A DNA stretch of 34,882 bases from Vulcanimicrobiota bacterium (lineage in GTDB: Bacteria > Vulcanimicrobiota > Vulcanimicrobiia > Vulcanimicrobiales > Vulcanimicrobiaceae). The position numbers and the translations under genes are program-made. The stretch lies in NCBI GenBank assembly GCA_003158195.1, contig PMHP01000131.1, positions 1 through 34,882 of the forward strand, written 5' to 3'. Shown here in pieces: positions 22,927-30,176 of this stretch. Positions within the stretch are counted from its first letter, which is position 1. The number at the start of each line of letters is the position of its first letter. Below the pieces are notes generated by a model. The model was not told the DNA's origin. It did not search any database and worked only from the letters and a program-made list of their open reading frames with translations.

Positions 22927-24367
22927 GCGTGAGGGAAAGGTCCGCGGGGTCCTCGAGGGGCGCGGCGGCCGGCTCTTCCTCGGCGATCAAGACGGGTTCG
23001 CCCTCGACTGGTTCTTGAGCGCAAAACCCTTCAACCGCTCGCTGCTCGAAGTCTGGAAACGCACCCTGCGACGCCGCGCGCGCGAACTCAAACGGCGTGG
23101 AATACCCTATATCTTCTACCTCGCGCCCGACGCACATTACGTCTACCCCGAGGACCTGCCCGCGGGGCACGAAGCCGCCGCCGGCCAGACCCCTCCGGGG
23201 ACGACGTTTCTTGGGTTCATGAGCGAGCTGAAGGACATCGCCTTCGTCGACCCGCGGCCCGATTTGCTTGCGGCCAAAGGGGCGCTCGAGATCTACCGCA
23301 AGACCGACTCGCACTGGACGCAGTACGGCAGCTTCATCGCCTACAAGACCTTGTGCCGGGCGCTCCAAGGGGTCGTCCCCGTCTCCGAGTTGCAGGCCCG
23401 CGACGTCGCTTTCGAATACCGGCGGTTTTTCGGCGACCTCGGCGTCTTGGTCGAGCCCGAACGCAGCGAGGAGACCGTGCGCGCGCGGACCGCTCGCAAC
23501 CCCTACGTGCGCATCTATGAGAACGACGGCTTCGACCGCACCGGATGTTTTGAAACCCTCGCTGCCGACGCCATCGCAACGCGCGTGCTGCTCTTTCGCG
23601 ACTCGTTCATGACCGATCAGTTCGATTACATCGGGCGCAGCTTCCGGCACGTGCTCTGCGCGGGTACGACCACGAGCCTGTTCCTCGACGAGATCGACGC
23701 GTGGAAGCCGCGCGCCGTCATCTCGCACGTCGGCGAGCGCCGCCTCTACTCCTACGAACTCGATCACCGGCAAGATACGTTCGACGACGTCTTTCGGACG
23801 GATTTCGGTTCGCCGCGCGGCCGCTTGGCCCAGAAAGCGATGCTGCTCTTGGGCGCGCGGCGGCCGGCCGATGCGCTCGCGCACATCACGGAATTCGAGG
23901 CGGATCCCGCGCTGCGCCCCGACCACGCCTACGTAGCCGCGCAAGTGCTGCGCGCAAATAGCCTCGACGAGCGCGCGTGGGCAGCCGTCAACGTCGCGCT
24001 GCGGTCCTATCCGACGCGCCCGTCGTATCTCTCACTCGCCGCGAAGATTCAGCTGGCGCTCGGCGGCCTGCGCGAAGCGCTCGATTTGGTCGGCCGTGCG
24101 CTCGAGACCGCGTCGTACAACGGCCACTACCACGAAACGTTCTGCTACCTCCTCTTGGCCAAGGGTGAAGCCGCTGCGGCCCGGCGCTATCTCGATGCGG
24201 CGCTCGTCGAGATCGACGACTACGGCGTTCTGTGGTACCTTCAAAGCCTGGCTTGTGAAGCGCTCGGCGATCGCTCGGGAGCGATCGATGCAATCGTGGA
24301 GGCCTTGCGCCTCGACTCGAACGAAGCGACGTTCCAGACGCAAGCGATCAAACTTTGGGGGACATGA
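22919..24367 (+). CDS. Cytosolic AlgX/AlgJ-like SGNH acyltransferase with C-terminal TPR-like repeats
   Basis: The 482-residue protein has RLFLGDQDGFALDWF at the start and YRKTDSHWTQYGSFIAY at about 126-142. The D130/H132 pair fits the DxHW motif of alginate O-acetylation proteins. LLFRDSFMTDQFDY at about 224-237 carries the GDSF-type serine (S229). All three catalytic positions are therefore present. Residues from about 310 form helical TPR-like repeats (ALDLVGRALETASYNGHYHE). There is no signal peptide or TM segment, unlike AlgX, AlgJ or DltD, which implies action in the cytoplasm. Sitting directly after an acyl ligase and ACP, it is best read as a transferase that moves the ACP-bound acyl group to a glycan intermediate. 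An esterase role is possible. Confidence 0.8.
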   Translation: MIEREGKVRGVLEGRGGRLFLGDQDGFALDWFLSAKPFNRSLLEVWKRTLRRRARELKRRGIPYIFYLAPDAHYVYPEDLPAGHEAAAGQTPPGTTFLGFMSELKDIAFVDPRPDLLAAKGALEIYRKTDSHWTQYGSFIAYKTLCRALQGVVPVSELQARDVAFEYRRFFGDLGVLVEPERSEETVRARTARNPYVRIYENDGFDRTGCFETLAADAIATRVLLFRDSFMTDQFDYIGRSFRHVLCAGTTTSLFLDEIDAWKPRAVISHVGERRLYSYELDHRQDTFDDVFRTDFGSPRGRLAQKAMLLLGARRPADALAHITEFEADPALRPDHAYVAAQVLRANSLDERAWAAVNVALRSYPTRPSYLSLAAKIQLALGGLREALDLVGRALETASYNGHYHETFCYLLLAKGEAAAARRYLDAALVEIDDYGVLWYLQSLACEALGDRSGAIDAIVEALRLDSNEATFQTQAIKLWGT

Positions 24368-25719
24368 CCTACGACGCCGCGACCGACGCCGTCAGCGGAC
24401 GGTTCGAGTCGGCCGCCGCGTATCCGCAACCGACCGTGACGATCGATTGCGACGGGGTGCCCTGGGCAACCGTCGCGGCCGTACCGATTGCCGAGCAGCC
24501 GGGCGCGTTCGCGTTTTCCTGCGCGCTCGGTCCAGTTGCGCAGCCGACGCGGTCCTCGGTCGTCGCGCGCGAATGGAACGGCAAGCCGGTGGCAGCCGAG
24601 AGCGTCATGCGCGAACCGCTGCGCAACGCTCTCGGCCTACTCGCAAGCGACGTTCTTGCGACCGACCACCATCCATTTTCAGCACTGCCGTGGATCACGC
24701 TGAGCGGCGCGCGCCTGACGGTCACCGGCATGCATCTTCCGCCGGAAGGCGACCCGGGGAAACTTTCGATCGCATTTGGCCCCGGCGTCGCATACGATCT
24801 CGCCTACGGTTTGGCTTCTCCTGATTTTCGCGAGCAGTACTGGTATTGGCCGAACGCCGATCAGTCGGGCCTCATCCTCACGATCGATCTCGCCGCTTGC
24901 GCCAGGGGTTCGGACCCGTTCCATTTTCGCTTCGTCTACCCCGCGGCGAGGAACTTGGGGGGCGGAAAACGCCCGATCGACGTCTGGCTGCCGCGCAGTT
25001 TCGAATCGCTCATGGGATTTCCAACCGATTCGGCATTGCTCCGGCGCGTGCAATTCTTTTCCGACTCCGCCTCCGCTGCGATCACGGGATACAACGCATT
25101 CGAGACGCTCGCCGCGCTGTTCGCAAAAGCCGGGATCGAAGCGGACTCGGGACCGCGCCTTTTGGACTGGGGTTGCGGACACGGCCGCGTCACGTGCCAT
25201 TTCATCGATCGCTGGCCCGCGGCACATATCTGCGGCGCCGACATCGACGCCGAAAATATCACGTGGTGTCGCGAGCACCTTCGCGGGAGCTTCCGGGTGC
25301 TTCCACTTTGGCCACCATCCGATTTCCCCGATGCGTCGTTCGACGCGATCTTCGGGATCTCGGTTCTGACGCATTTGACGTCGGACGCGCAAGAGGCGTG
25401 GCTCGGGGAGTTGGCCCGCATCCTGCGGCCGGGAGGCGTGGCGCTGCTAACGTTTCAAGCCGATGCGAACGCGGCCTATCAGTCGCGCTGGCGCGACCCG
25501 GACTGGTGGTCGCGTTGGCGCGAACGCGGCTTTGACGACGAACAGTTCGATCCGGCGCTCGAAGGGTCGATCTCCGACCCGACGTACTATCGCAACACGA
25601 CGCAATCGAGCGACGACTTCCGCCGCAAGTGCGATCCCTATTTCGAGCTGATGACGATCGAGCCGGCGGCCTTCGGCGGTTACCAAGACTGTGCGGTTTT
25701 GCGGAGGCGCACGCCGTAG
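24364..25719 (+). CDS. SAM-dependent methyltransferase with unrecognised N-terminal domain (copy 1)
   Basis: This 451-residue protein is paralogous to the next gene. The C-terminal class-I methyltransferase has motif I LLDWGCGHGRVTCHF (about residue 265), the acidic GADIDAENITWC, FDAIFGISVLTHLT and LARILRPGGVALLTF. The N-terminal 240 residues are different: a beta-rich start (VTIDCDGVPWATVAAVP), then HPFSALPWITLSGARLTVTG and HLPPEGDP, an aromatic YWYWPNADQSG and DPFHFRFVYP. I do not know this domain; it may bind the sugar. ATG at 24364 overlaps the SGNH stop (ATGA). The probable role is O-methylation of the glycan or its end. Confidence 0.85.
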   Translation: MTYDAATDAVSGRFESAAAYPQPTVTIDCDGVPWATVAAVPIAEQPGAFAFSCALGPVAQPTRSSVVAREWNGKPVAAESVMREPLRNALGLLASDVLATDHHPFSALPWITLSGARLTVTGMHLPPEGDPGKLSIAFGPGVAYDLAYGLASPDFREQYWYWPNADQSGLILTIDLAACARGSDPFHFRFVYPAARNLGGGKRPIDVWLPRSFESLMGFPTDSALLRRVQFFSDSASAAITGYNAFETLAALFAKAGIEADSGPRLLDWGCGHGRVTCHFIDRWPAAHICGADIDAENITWCREHLRGSFRVLPLWPPSDFPDASFDAIFGISVLTHLTSDAQEAWLGELARILRPGGVALLTFQADANAAYQSRWRDPDWWSRWRERGFDDEQFDPALEGSISDPTYYRNTTQSSDDFRRKCDPYFELMTIEPAAFGGYQDCAVLRRRTP

Positions 25720-27074
25720 TGGACGAACGCATAGCTCTGGACGGCCGCCTGCGTTTGGACGATGCCGACGTCTTATCGGGGACGTTCCCCGCGGCAGCCG
25801 AAAAGCAGGTCACCATCTACCATCGAGGCGCGCGCTGGGCAGGCGTACCGGCACGAATCGACGCCGCGGGGGGCGCCACGTTCTCGTGCCAGCTGCCCCC
25901 GGTGCGCGAGCCGTGCGAGGCGACGATTGAGGTTCGCGACGCGTCCGGCGAACGCGTTTTCGAACGCGAAGTCTTCAGCAGAAAACCGCGCGTCAACGGC
26001 TATGGCCTGAGTGCGTACGATGTGTTTGCGCTCGCGCATCCGCCGCTCAACTCGATTCCCTGGTTGACGTTCGACGGCGTGCAGCTGCGCATTGGCGGCG
26101 GTCATCTTCCGCCGGGCGGCGACCCTTCGAGCCTCTCGGTTCGGTTCGGGCCGGGCGTCGTCTACACGTTCGAATACCCGCTTCCGTCGCCGGGCTGGGA
26201 TGACTACTACTGGTATTGGCCCAATGCCGCCGGCTCGAATCTGACGATTACGATCGATCTCTTAGCGTCCCGCTTCGATGCGGATCCGTTCCACTTCGCG
26301 TTTGTCGAGACGAAGGACGGTGAGACCAAAAAGCTCTCCGATATATGGCTTCCGGGCGATCTCCATTCGTTCTTGAGCCTCACGTCCGACGTCGCAAAAA
26401 TCGAGCGCGTTCAGCGCGGTCAGGATGCCCACAGCATCGTCTTGCCCGGGTATTCGCACTTTCGCTACCTCGAATCGCAGTTTGCGCGGTTCGGGATCGT
26501 CGACGCCCCCGGCGTCTCGATTCTCGATTGGGGCTGCGGCGTCGGGCGCCTGAGCGCGCACTTCGTGAGGCAGTGGCGGCGCGCGCGGACGTTCGGCACC
26601 GACATCGATGCCGACAACGTGCGCTGGTGCGCGGCGACCTTGGGTGAGGATCGTTTCGCGGTCGCTCCGCTTTGGCCGCCGGCGAGCTATCCTGACGAGA
26701 CCTTCGACGGCGTGTTCGGTGTCTCGGTCATGACGCATCTGACGGCGGATGCGCAGGCAGCCTGGCTCGGCGAGCTCGCGCGCATCCTCAAACCCGGCGG
26801 CATCGCCCTGCTTACGTTCGCCGGCCCTGCCGGTACCGCTGCCGGCTCACTCTGGCGCAGCGCGGCGTGGTGGAAGGCCTACTCGACCAGTGGATTCGAT
26901 GCCGAGATCCGCGACGCCGCGCTTGAGGGCTTCATCGCAGATAGCGATTACTACCGTCAGACCAACCAAACGCACGCCAACGTCACGGCGACCTGGTCGC
27001 GGCACTTCGAGGTGCTCGAAACGATCGAGGCCGCGTTCGGAAACCAGGACCTGGCGATCCTCCGGAAGCGCTAG
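25719..27074 (+). CDS. SAM-dependent methyltransferase with unrecognised N-terminal domain (copy 2)
   Basis: This gene is also 451 residues and collinear with copy 1 throughout: HPPLNSIPWLTFDGVQLRIG, GGHLPPGGDPSSLSVRFGPG, YYWYWPNAAGS, DPFHFAFVE, then ILDWGCGVGRLSAHFV, GTDIDADNVRWC, FDGVFGVSVMTHLT and LARILKPGGIALLTF. GTG at 25719-25721 shares one base with the copy 1 stop (TAGTG). The two differ at many positions, so this is an old duplication and the enzymes probably modify different positions or residues. The C-terminus YYRQTNQTHANVT matches YYRNTTQSSDDFR in copy 1. The gene converges on the small coiled-coil gene with a three-base overlap at CTAG. Confidence 0.85.
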   Translation: MDERIALDGRLRLDDADVLSGTFPAAAEKQVTIYHRGARWAGVPARIDAAGGATFSCQLPPVREPCEATIEVRDASGERVFEREVFSRKPRVNGYGLSAYDVFALAHPPLNSIPWLTFDGVQLRIGGGHLPPGGDPSSLSVRFGPGVVYTFEYPLPSPGWDDYYWYWPNAAGSNLTITIDLLASRFDADPFHFAFVETKDGETKKLSDIWLPGDLHSFLSLTSDVAKIERVQRGQDAHSIVLPGYSHFRYLESQFARFGIVDAPGVSILDWGCGVGRLSAHFVRQWRRARTFGTDIDADNVRWCAATLGEDRFAVAPLWPPASYPDETFDGVFGVSVMTHLTADAQAAWLGELARILKPGGIALLTFAGPAGTAAGSLWRSAAWWKAYSTSGFDAEIRDAALEGFIADSDYYRQTNQTHANVTATWSRHFEVLETIEAAFGNQDLAILRKR

Positions 27075-27397
27075 GTTCGCGAGCGCCCGGGCAAGAGCCG
27101 GAGAGCGCCGCCCACGAAACGCTTCAGCGTCCACCAGCGGCTCGAATAGATCGCCTCGATACTGGTTTCGAGTCGCACGTTCTCGGCCCGGAGGCGCTCG
27201 AGCTCGCGCTCGAGATGTGCGAGGAAAAGCCGCTCGAGGTGTGCTTTCGCAGCTTCGCTCTCGTCGAGTTGCGACTCGAGTTGCCCGGCGCGCACGAGCA
27301 GCGCGTTGATCGTCTCGTTCGCGTCCGCCCGCTCGGTCTCGAGCGCCGCAATCCGGCGCTGAGCCTCGAGCAAATCGACATCGATCCAGTCCCGCAC
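27071..27397 (-). CDS. Small coiled-coil protein ending in a W/R-rich motif
   Basis: This 108-residue protein is nearly all coiled coil (LEAQRRIAALETERADANET, LLVRAGQLESQLDESEAAK, LERELERLRAENVRLE). It ends in a basic aromatic segment SIEAIYSSRWWTLKRFV and LRLLPGRSRT. The GTG at 27395-27397 is preceded by GGGAG at good spacing, which is why I prefer it to the ATG 36 codons upstream. The C-terminal motif resembles SRFWKLRNLW and SRFWQLRALW found near the N-termini of the tandem glycosyltransferases in this locus. It may be an oligomerising membrane-association partner for them. No catalytic domain is present. Confidence 0.65.
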   Translation of the reverse strand: MRDWIDVDLLEAQRRIAALETERADANETINALLVRAGQLESQLDESEAAKAHLERLFLAHLERELERLRAENVRLETSIEAIYSSRWWTLKRFVGGALRLLPGRSRT

Positions 27398-27522
27398 GGC
27401 GCTCCCTTTCCCGTAGCCGGCAGGCGGGACGACGCCTCCGGCCAAAGATGAAAGCGTGCCGTTCGTCCTAATCACGCTGCTCGGGGCGGCCCCGGCGCCT
27501 TCCATTCCTCGAATGATCGCTC

Positions 27523-27711
27523 ATGCCTGACGCCTCCCTTTCAAAAGCATTTGCCGAGCTTCTCGAATCGCTCGAGGTGGAGCGCGTGCGAAACGCCGAG
27601 TTGCAACGGGCATATCGCATCGTCGAGGCAAGCGCCTTCTCTCGCCTGGACGCGTTCGCCCGAAGCCTGAAGCGCTCCCGCGCGACGCTCGGGAGCCGCA
27701 ATGCGGGCTAG
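27523..27711 (+). CDS. Very small coiled-coil protein with glycosyltransferase-type motif
   Basis: This 62-residue protein has a helix with heptad character (LSKAFAELLESLEVERVRNAE) followed by LQRAYRIVEASAFSRLDAFAR and SLKRSR. The section VEASAFSRLDAFARSLKRSR parallels VMEASRFWKLRNLWHGLKAR in the glycosyltransferase 600 bases downstream. It starts at ATG 27523 without a strong ribosome site. Its stop overlaps the lipoprotein gene by 11 bases, and a GGGAG site for that gene lies in its last codons. Coupling and plus-strand neighbours favour a real gene, but its size leaves doubt. The 125 bases upstream, between two divergent small genes, show no promoter I can assign. Confidence 0.5.
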   Translation: MPDASLSKAFAELLESLEVERVRNAELQRAYRIVEASAFSRLDAFARSLKRSRATLGSRNAG

Positions 27712-28285
27712 CACGCCCGCGGGCGGCCCGTTGCCGGTCGTCCGCCGCGCGACCCAATCGCTCGGTGCGGCGTTGCTCGGCGCGGCGGTCGCCGGCTGCG
27801 GTATTACCGCCTCGGCTGCTAAAGCGTCGCCCGCACCGAACGCGAATGCCGGACCGGGCAGCGTTCGCGACGTGTCGGCGGCGTGCCGGATTCACGGGCC
27901 GCTCCAATCCGGCGCGATGGTCGGCATCGACGCGTTCACGGGCGGCGGAACGACCCGCGACATCACCGATCATCGCGAGGCCACGAGCGCCGGCGCCTAC
28001 CTGATGTATGGTTGGGGTAAGGACCGCAACTCCGCGGGGCCCGCACGGGCCGCCTGCCTAATCGTCGACGGAAGGGTAGAGGAACGTGCGACCTCGCTCT
28101 ACGGCGAACCGCGGGCCGACGTTGCCAAAGCACTTGCGAACCCGGCCCTCGCGCGGTCGGGGTACCTCATCAAGATTCCGGCCGGAACCTTCACCCCGGG
28201 ACAGCACCGAATCGGCGTCGCGGTGGTCTCTTCCGACGGCTCGATCGCGCAATCATCGGTCGTCAGAACCATCACCTTCCACTAG
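27701..28285 (+). CDS. Lipoprotein with one GWxxD/RxDVA domain
   Basis: The 194-residue protein has a basic N-terminus and a hydrophobic stretch ending in the lipobox VAGC (lipidated Cys33), so it should be a membrane lipoprotein. Residues about 100-193 form one GWxxD domain (LMYGWGKDRN, LIVDGRVEE, LYGEPRADVAKALANPA, SGYLIKIP, PGQHRIGVAVVSSDG). This is the fourth copy of the domain in the window and the only one on a lipoprotein. ATG at 27701-27703 follows a GGGAG ribosome site. It is placed 11 bases before a large glycosyltransferase, in the same operon. An outward-facing binding or structural function is inferred, not shown. Confidence 0.78.
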   Translation: MRASTPAGGPLPVVRRATQSLGAALLGAAVAGCGITASAAKASPAPNANAGPGSVRDVSAACRIHGPLQSGAMVGIDAFTGGGTTRDITDHREATSAGAYLMYGWGKDRNSAGPARAACLIVDGRVEERATSLYGEPRADVAKALANPALARSGYLIKIPAGTFTPGQHRIGVAVVSSDGSIAQSSVVRTITFH

Positions 28286-28296
28286 CGAACGCTCCC

Positions 28297-30171
28297 GTGT
28301 CGTCTGAGCGCGAGCCCGATCGGATTGTTTCCGTAGCGCGCGCACTTCACGAGCGCGTTCGGGTCATGGAAGCAAGCCGGTTTTGGAAGCTGCGCAATCT
28401 CTGGCACGGCCTCAAGGCGCGACTCCGGCTCTCGAACGGCGCGCTGCCGCCGTATCCGCCGCTCGAAAACCTCGTGCGCACCGCGCCCACCTACGAAACG
28501 TGGCGCGAGCGCAACGCTCCCCGTCCGAGCGACGTCGCGCGCATGCGCGAGCACTCCACCGCGCTACGCTTTCAATCCCTCATCAGCGTCGTCGTGGCGA
28601 CCTACAATACCCCCGAGCGCTATCTGCGGGCGATGCTCGAGTCCGTTTTCGCGCAGGCCTACGAGCGTTGGGAACTTTGCATCGCCGACGACGGCTCGAG
28701 GCTGCCCGAGGTCGCCGTGGTGCTGCGCGAGTACGCGGCTCGCGATCCCCGCGTGCGCGTCCTTTTCCGCACGGAGAACGGACACATCTCCCGCGCAATG
28801 AACTCGGCGCTGTCGCTCGCTTCAGGGGAGTTCGTGGCGTTCGTCGATCACGATGACCTGTTGACGCCCGACGCATTGTACGAGGTCGCGGCCGCACTCG
28901 GGCGCCGGCCCGAGACCGACATCGTGTATTCCGACGAAGACAAGATCGACGACGCCGGGAACTTTACCGAACCGCATTTCAAGCCCGACTGGTGTCCGGA
29001 ATCATTTCTCTCGCGGATGTACGTCGGCCATCTGCTCGTCTGCCGGAGAGCGGCGGTCGAGGCGGCAGGCGCTTTTCGTTCGGATTTCGACGGAAGCCAG
29101 GACTACGATCTGGTCTTACGACTGAGCGAGCGCACCGACCGTATCGTCCACATCCCTCGCGTCCTCTATCACTGGCGCGTCCACGCGGCATCGACCGCCG
29201 CGGCGGCGGACGTCAAGTCGTACGCGCGCGAAGCGGCCGTGCGCGCGCTCAACGCCGCGCTCGAGCGGCGCGGCGAAATCGGTAAGATCGAAGCGCTGCC
29301 CGATTCGCCGGGCGTCTACAGCGTGCGGTTCGAAATCGGTCAGCTGCTGCGCGTGAGCGTCATCGTCCCGACCCGCGATCACGGCGCGGAGGTCGACCGG
29401 TGTCTGAAAGCTGCGCTCGCTCACACCGCGTATCCCAACCTCGAGGTCATTCTGGTCGACAACGGCTCGACGGACGTTGCCTCGCTCGAGCTGTTCGCGG
29501 CGTTCGCCGCTGCAGACCCGCGCATTACCGTCCTGCGCTTGGACGAGCCGTTCAATTTCTCCAAACTCAACAACGAAGCGGTCGCGCGTTCGAGCGGAGC
29601 GTATCTGCTCTTTCTCAACAACGATACCGAGCCGATCAGCGACGGGTGGATCGAGTCGCTCGTGGAACACGCGCAGCGCCCCGCGGTCGGCGCGGTCGGC
29701 GCCCTGCTGCTGTATCGCGACGACACCGTTCAGCATGCCGGCGTCGTGCTCGGGCTCGGCGGGGTCGCCGGTCACAGCCACAAACACTTTCCCGCGGGCG
29801 CCCCCGGCTACTTCCACATGCTGCGTGCGGTCAACAACTACTCTGCCGTAACGGCCGCCTGCATGATGGTGCGCCGCGAAGTCTTCGTGCGCGTCGGCGG
29901 CTTCGACGAATCCCTCGCGGTCGCGTTCAATGACGTCGATTTTTGCCTGCGCGTGCGCGACGCGGGCTTTCGCAACGTCTACCTTCCGCACGTCGTCCTG
30001 TACCACGATGAGTCGAAATCGCGCGGGCCCGAGACCCTACCGGGCAGCGTCGAGCGCTTTCGAGGGGAAATCGAGACGATGAAGCGGCGCTGGCCCGTGC
30101 TCGCTTCGGGTGACCCGTGTTATAACCCCAACTTGACCCGCGATCGCGAGGATTTTTCGATCGGTCCGTGA
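28297..30171 (+). CDS. Tandem-domain family-2 glycosyltransferase
   Basis: This 624-residue cytoplasmic enzyme has two GT-A domains. After an N-terminal helix with MEASRFWKLRNLW (about 24-36), domain 1 has SVVVATYNTPERYL, IADDGSR (about 129-135), FVDHDDLL (182-189) and IVYSDEDKID. Domain 2, from about residue 348, has VSVIVPTRDHGAEVD, LVDNGST, PFNFSKLNNEA, LFLNNDTEPIS and VGGFDESLAVAFNDVDFCLR. Both DxD-type metal sites look intact, so it could add two sugars or build a disaccharide repeat. GTG at 28297-28299 is the start. Its stop is five bases from the convergent glycosyltransferase that has the same architecture; the two are paralogues. Confidence 0.9.
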   Translation: MSSEREPDRIVSVARALHERVRVMEASRFWKLRNLWHGLKARLRLSNGALPPYPPLENLVRTAPTYETWRERNAPRPSDVARMREHSTALRFQSLISVVVATYNTPERYLRAMLESVFAQAYERWELCIADDGSRLPEVAVVLREYAARDPRVRVLFRTENGHISRAMNSALSLASGEFVAFVDHDDLLTPDALYEVAAALGRRPETDIVYSDEDKIDDAGNFTEPHFKPDWCPESFLSRMYVGHLLVCRRAAVEAAGAFRSDFDGSQDYDLVLRLSERTDRIVHIPRVLYHWRVHAASTAAAADVKSYAREAAVRALNAALERRGEIGKIEALPDSPGVYSVRFEIGQLLRVSVIVPTRDHGAEVDRCLKAALAHTAYPNLEVILVDNGSTDVASLELFAAFAAADPRITVLRLDEPFNFSKLNNEAVARSSGAYLLFLNNDTEPISDGWIESLVEHAQRPAVGAVGALLLYRDDTVQHAGVVLGLGGVAGHSHKHFPAGAPGYFHMLRAVNNYSAVTAACMMVRREVFVRVGGFDESLAVAFNDVDFCLRVRDAGFRNVYLPHVVLYHDESKSRGPETLPGSVERFRGEIETMKRRWPVLASGDPCYNPNLTRDREDFSIGP

Positions 30172-30176
30172 GCCGC

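Noticed and set aside
27398-27505. 36-codon N-terminal extension of the small coiled-coil protein
   Set aside because: The extension is low-complexity, and GTG at 27397 has a well-placed GGGAG; the longer form cannot be fully excluded.
27694-27711. GSRNAG end of the 62-residue protein as a third copy of the SGAKNAG tail repeat
   Set aside because: Nucleotide similarity to the 43-bp direct repeat does not extend beyond a few bases.
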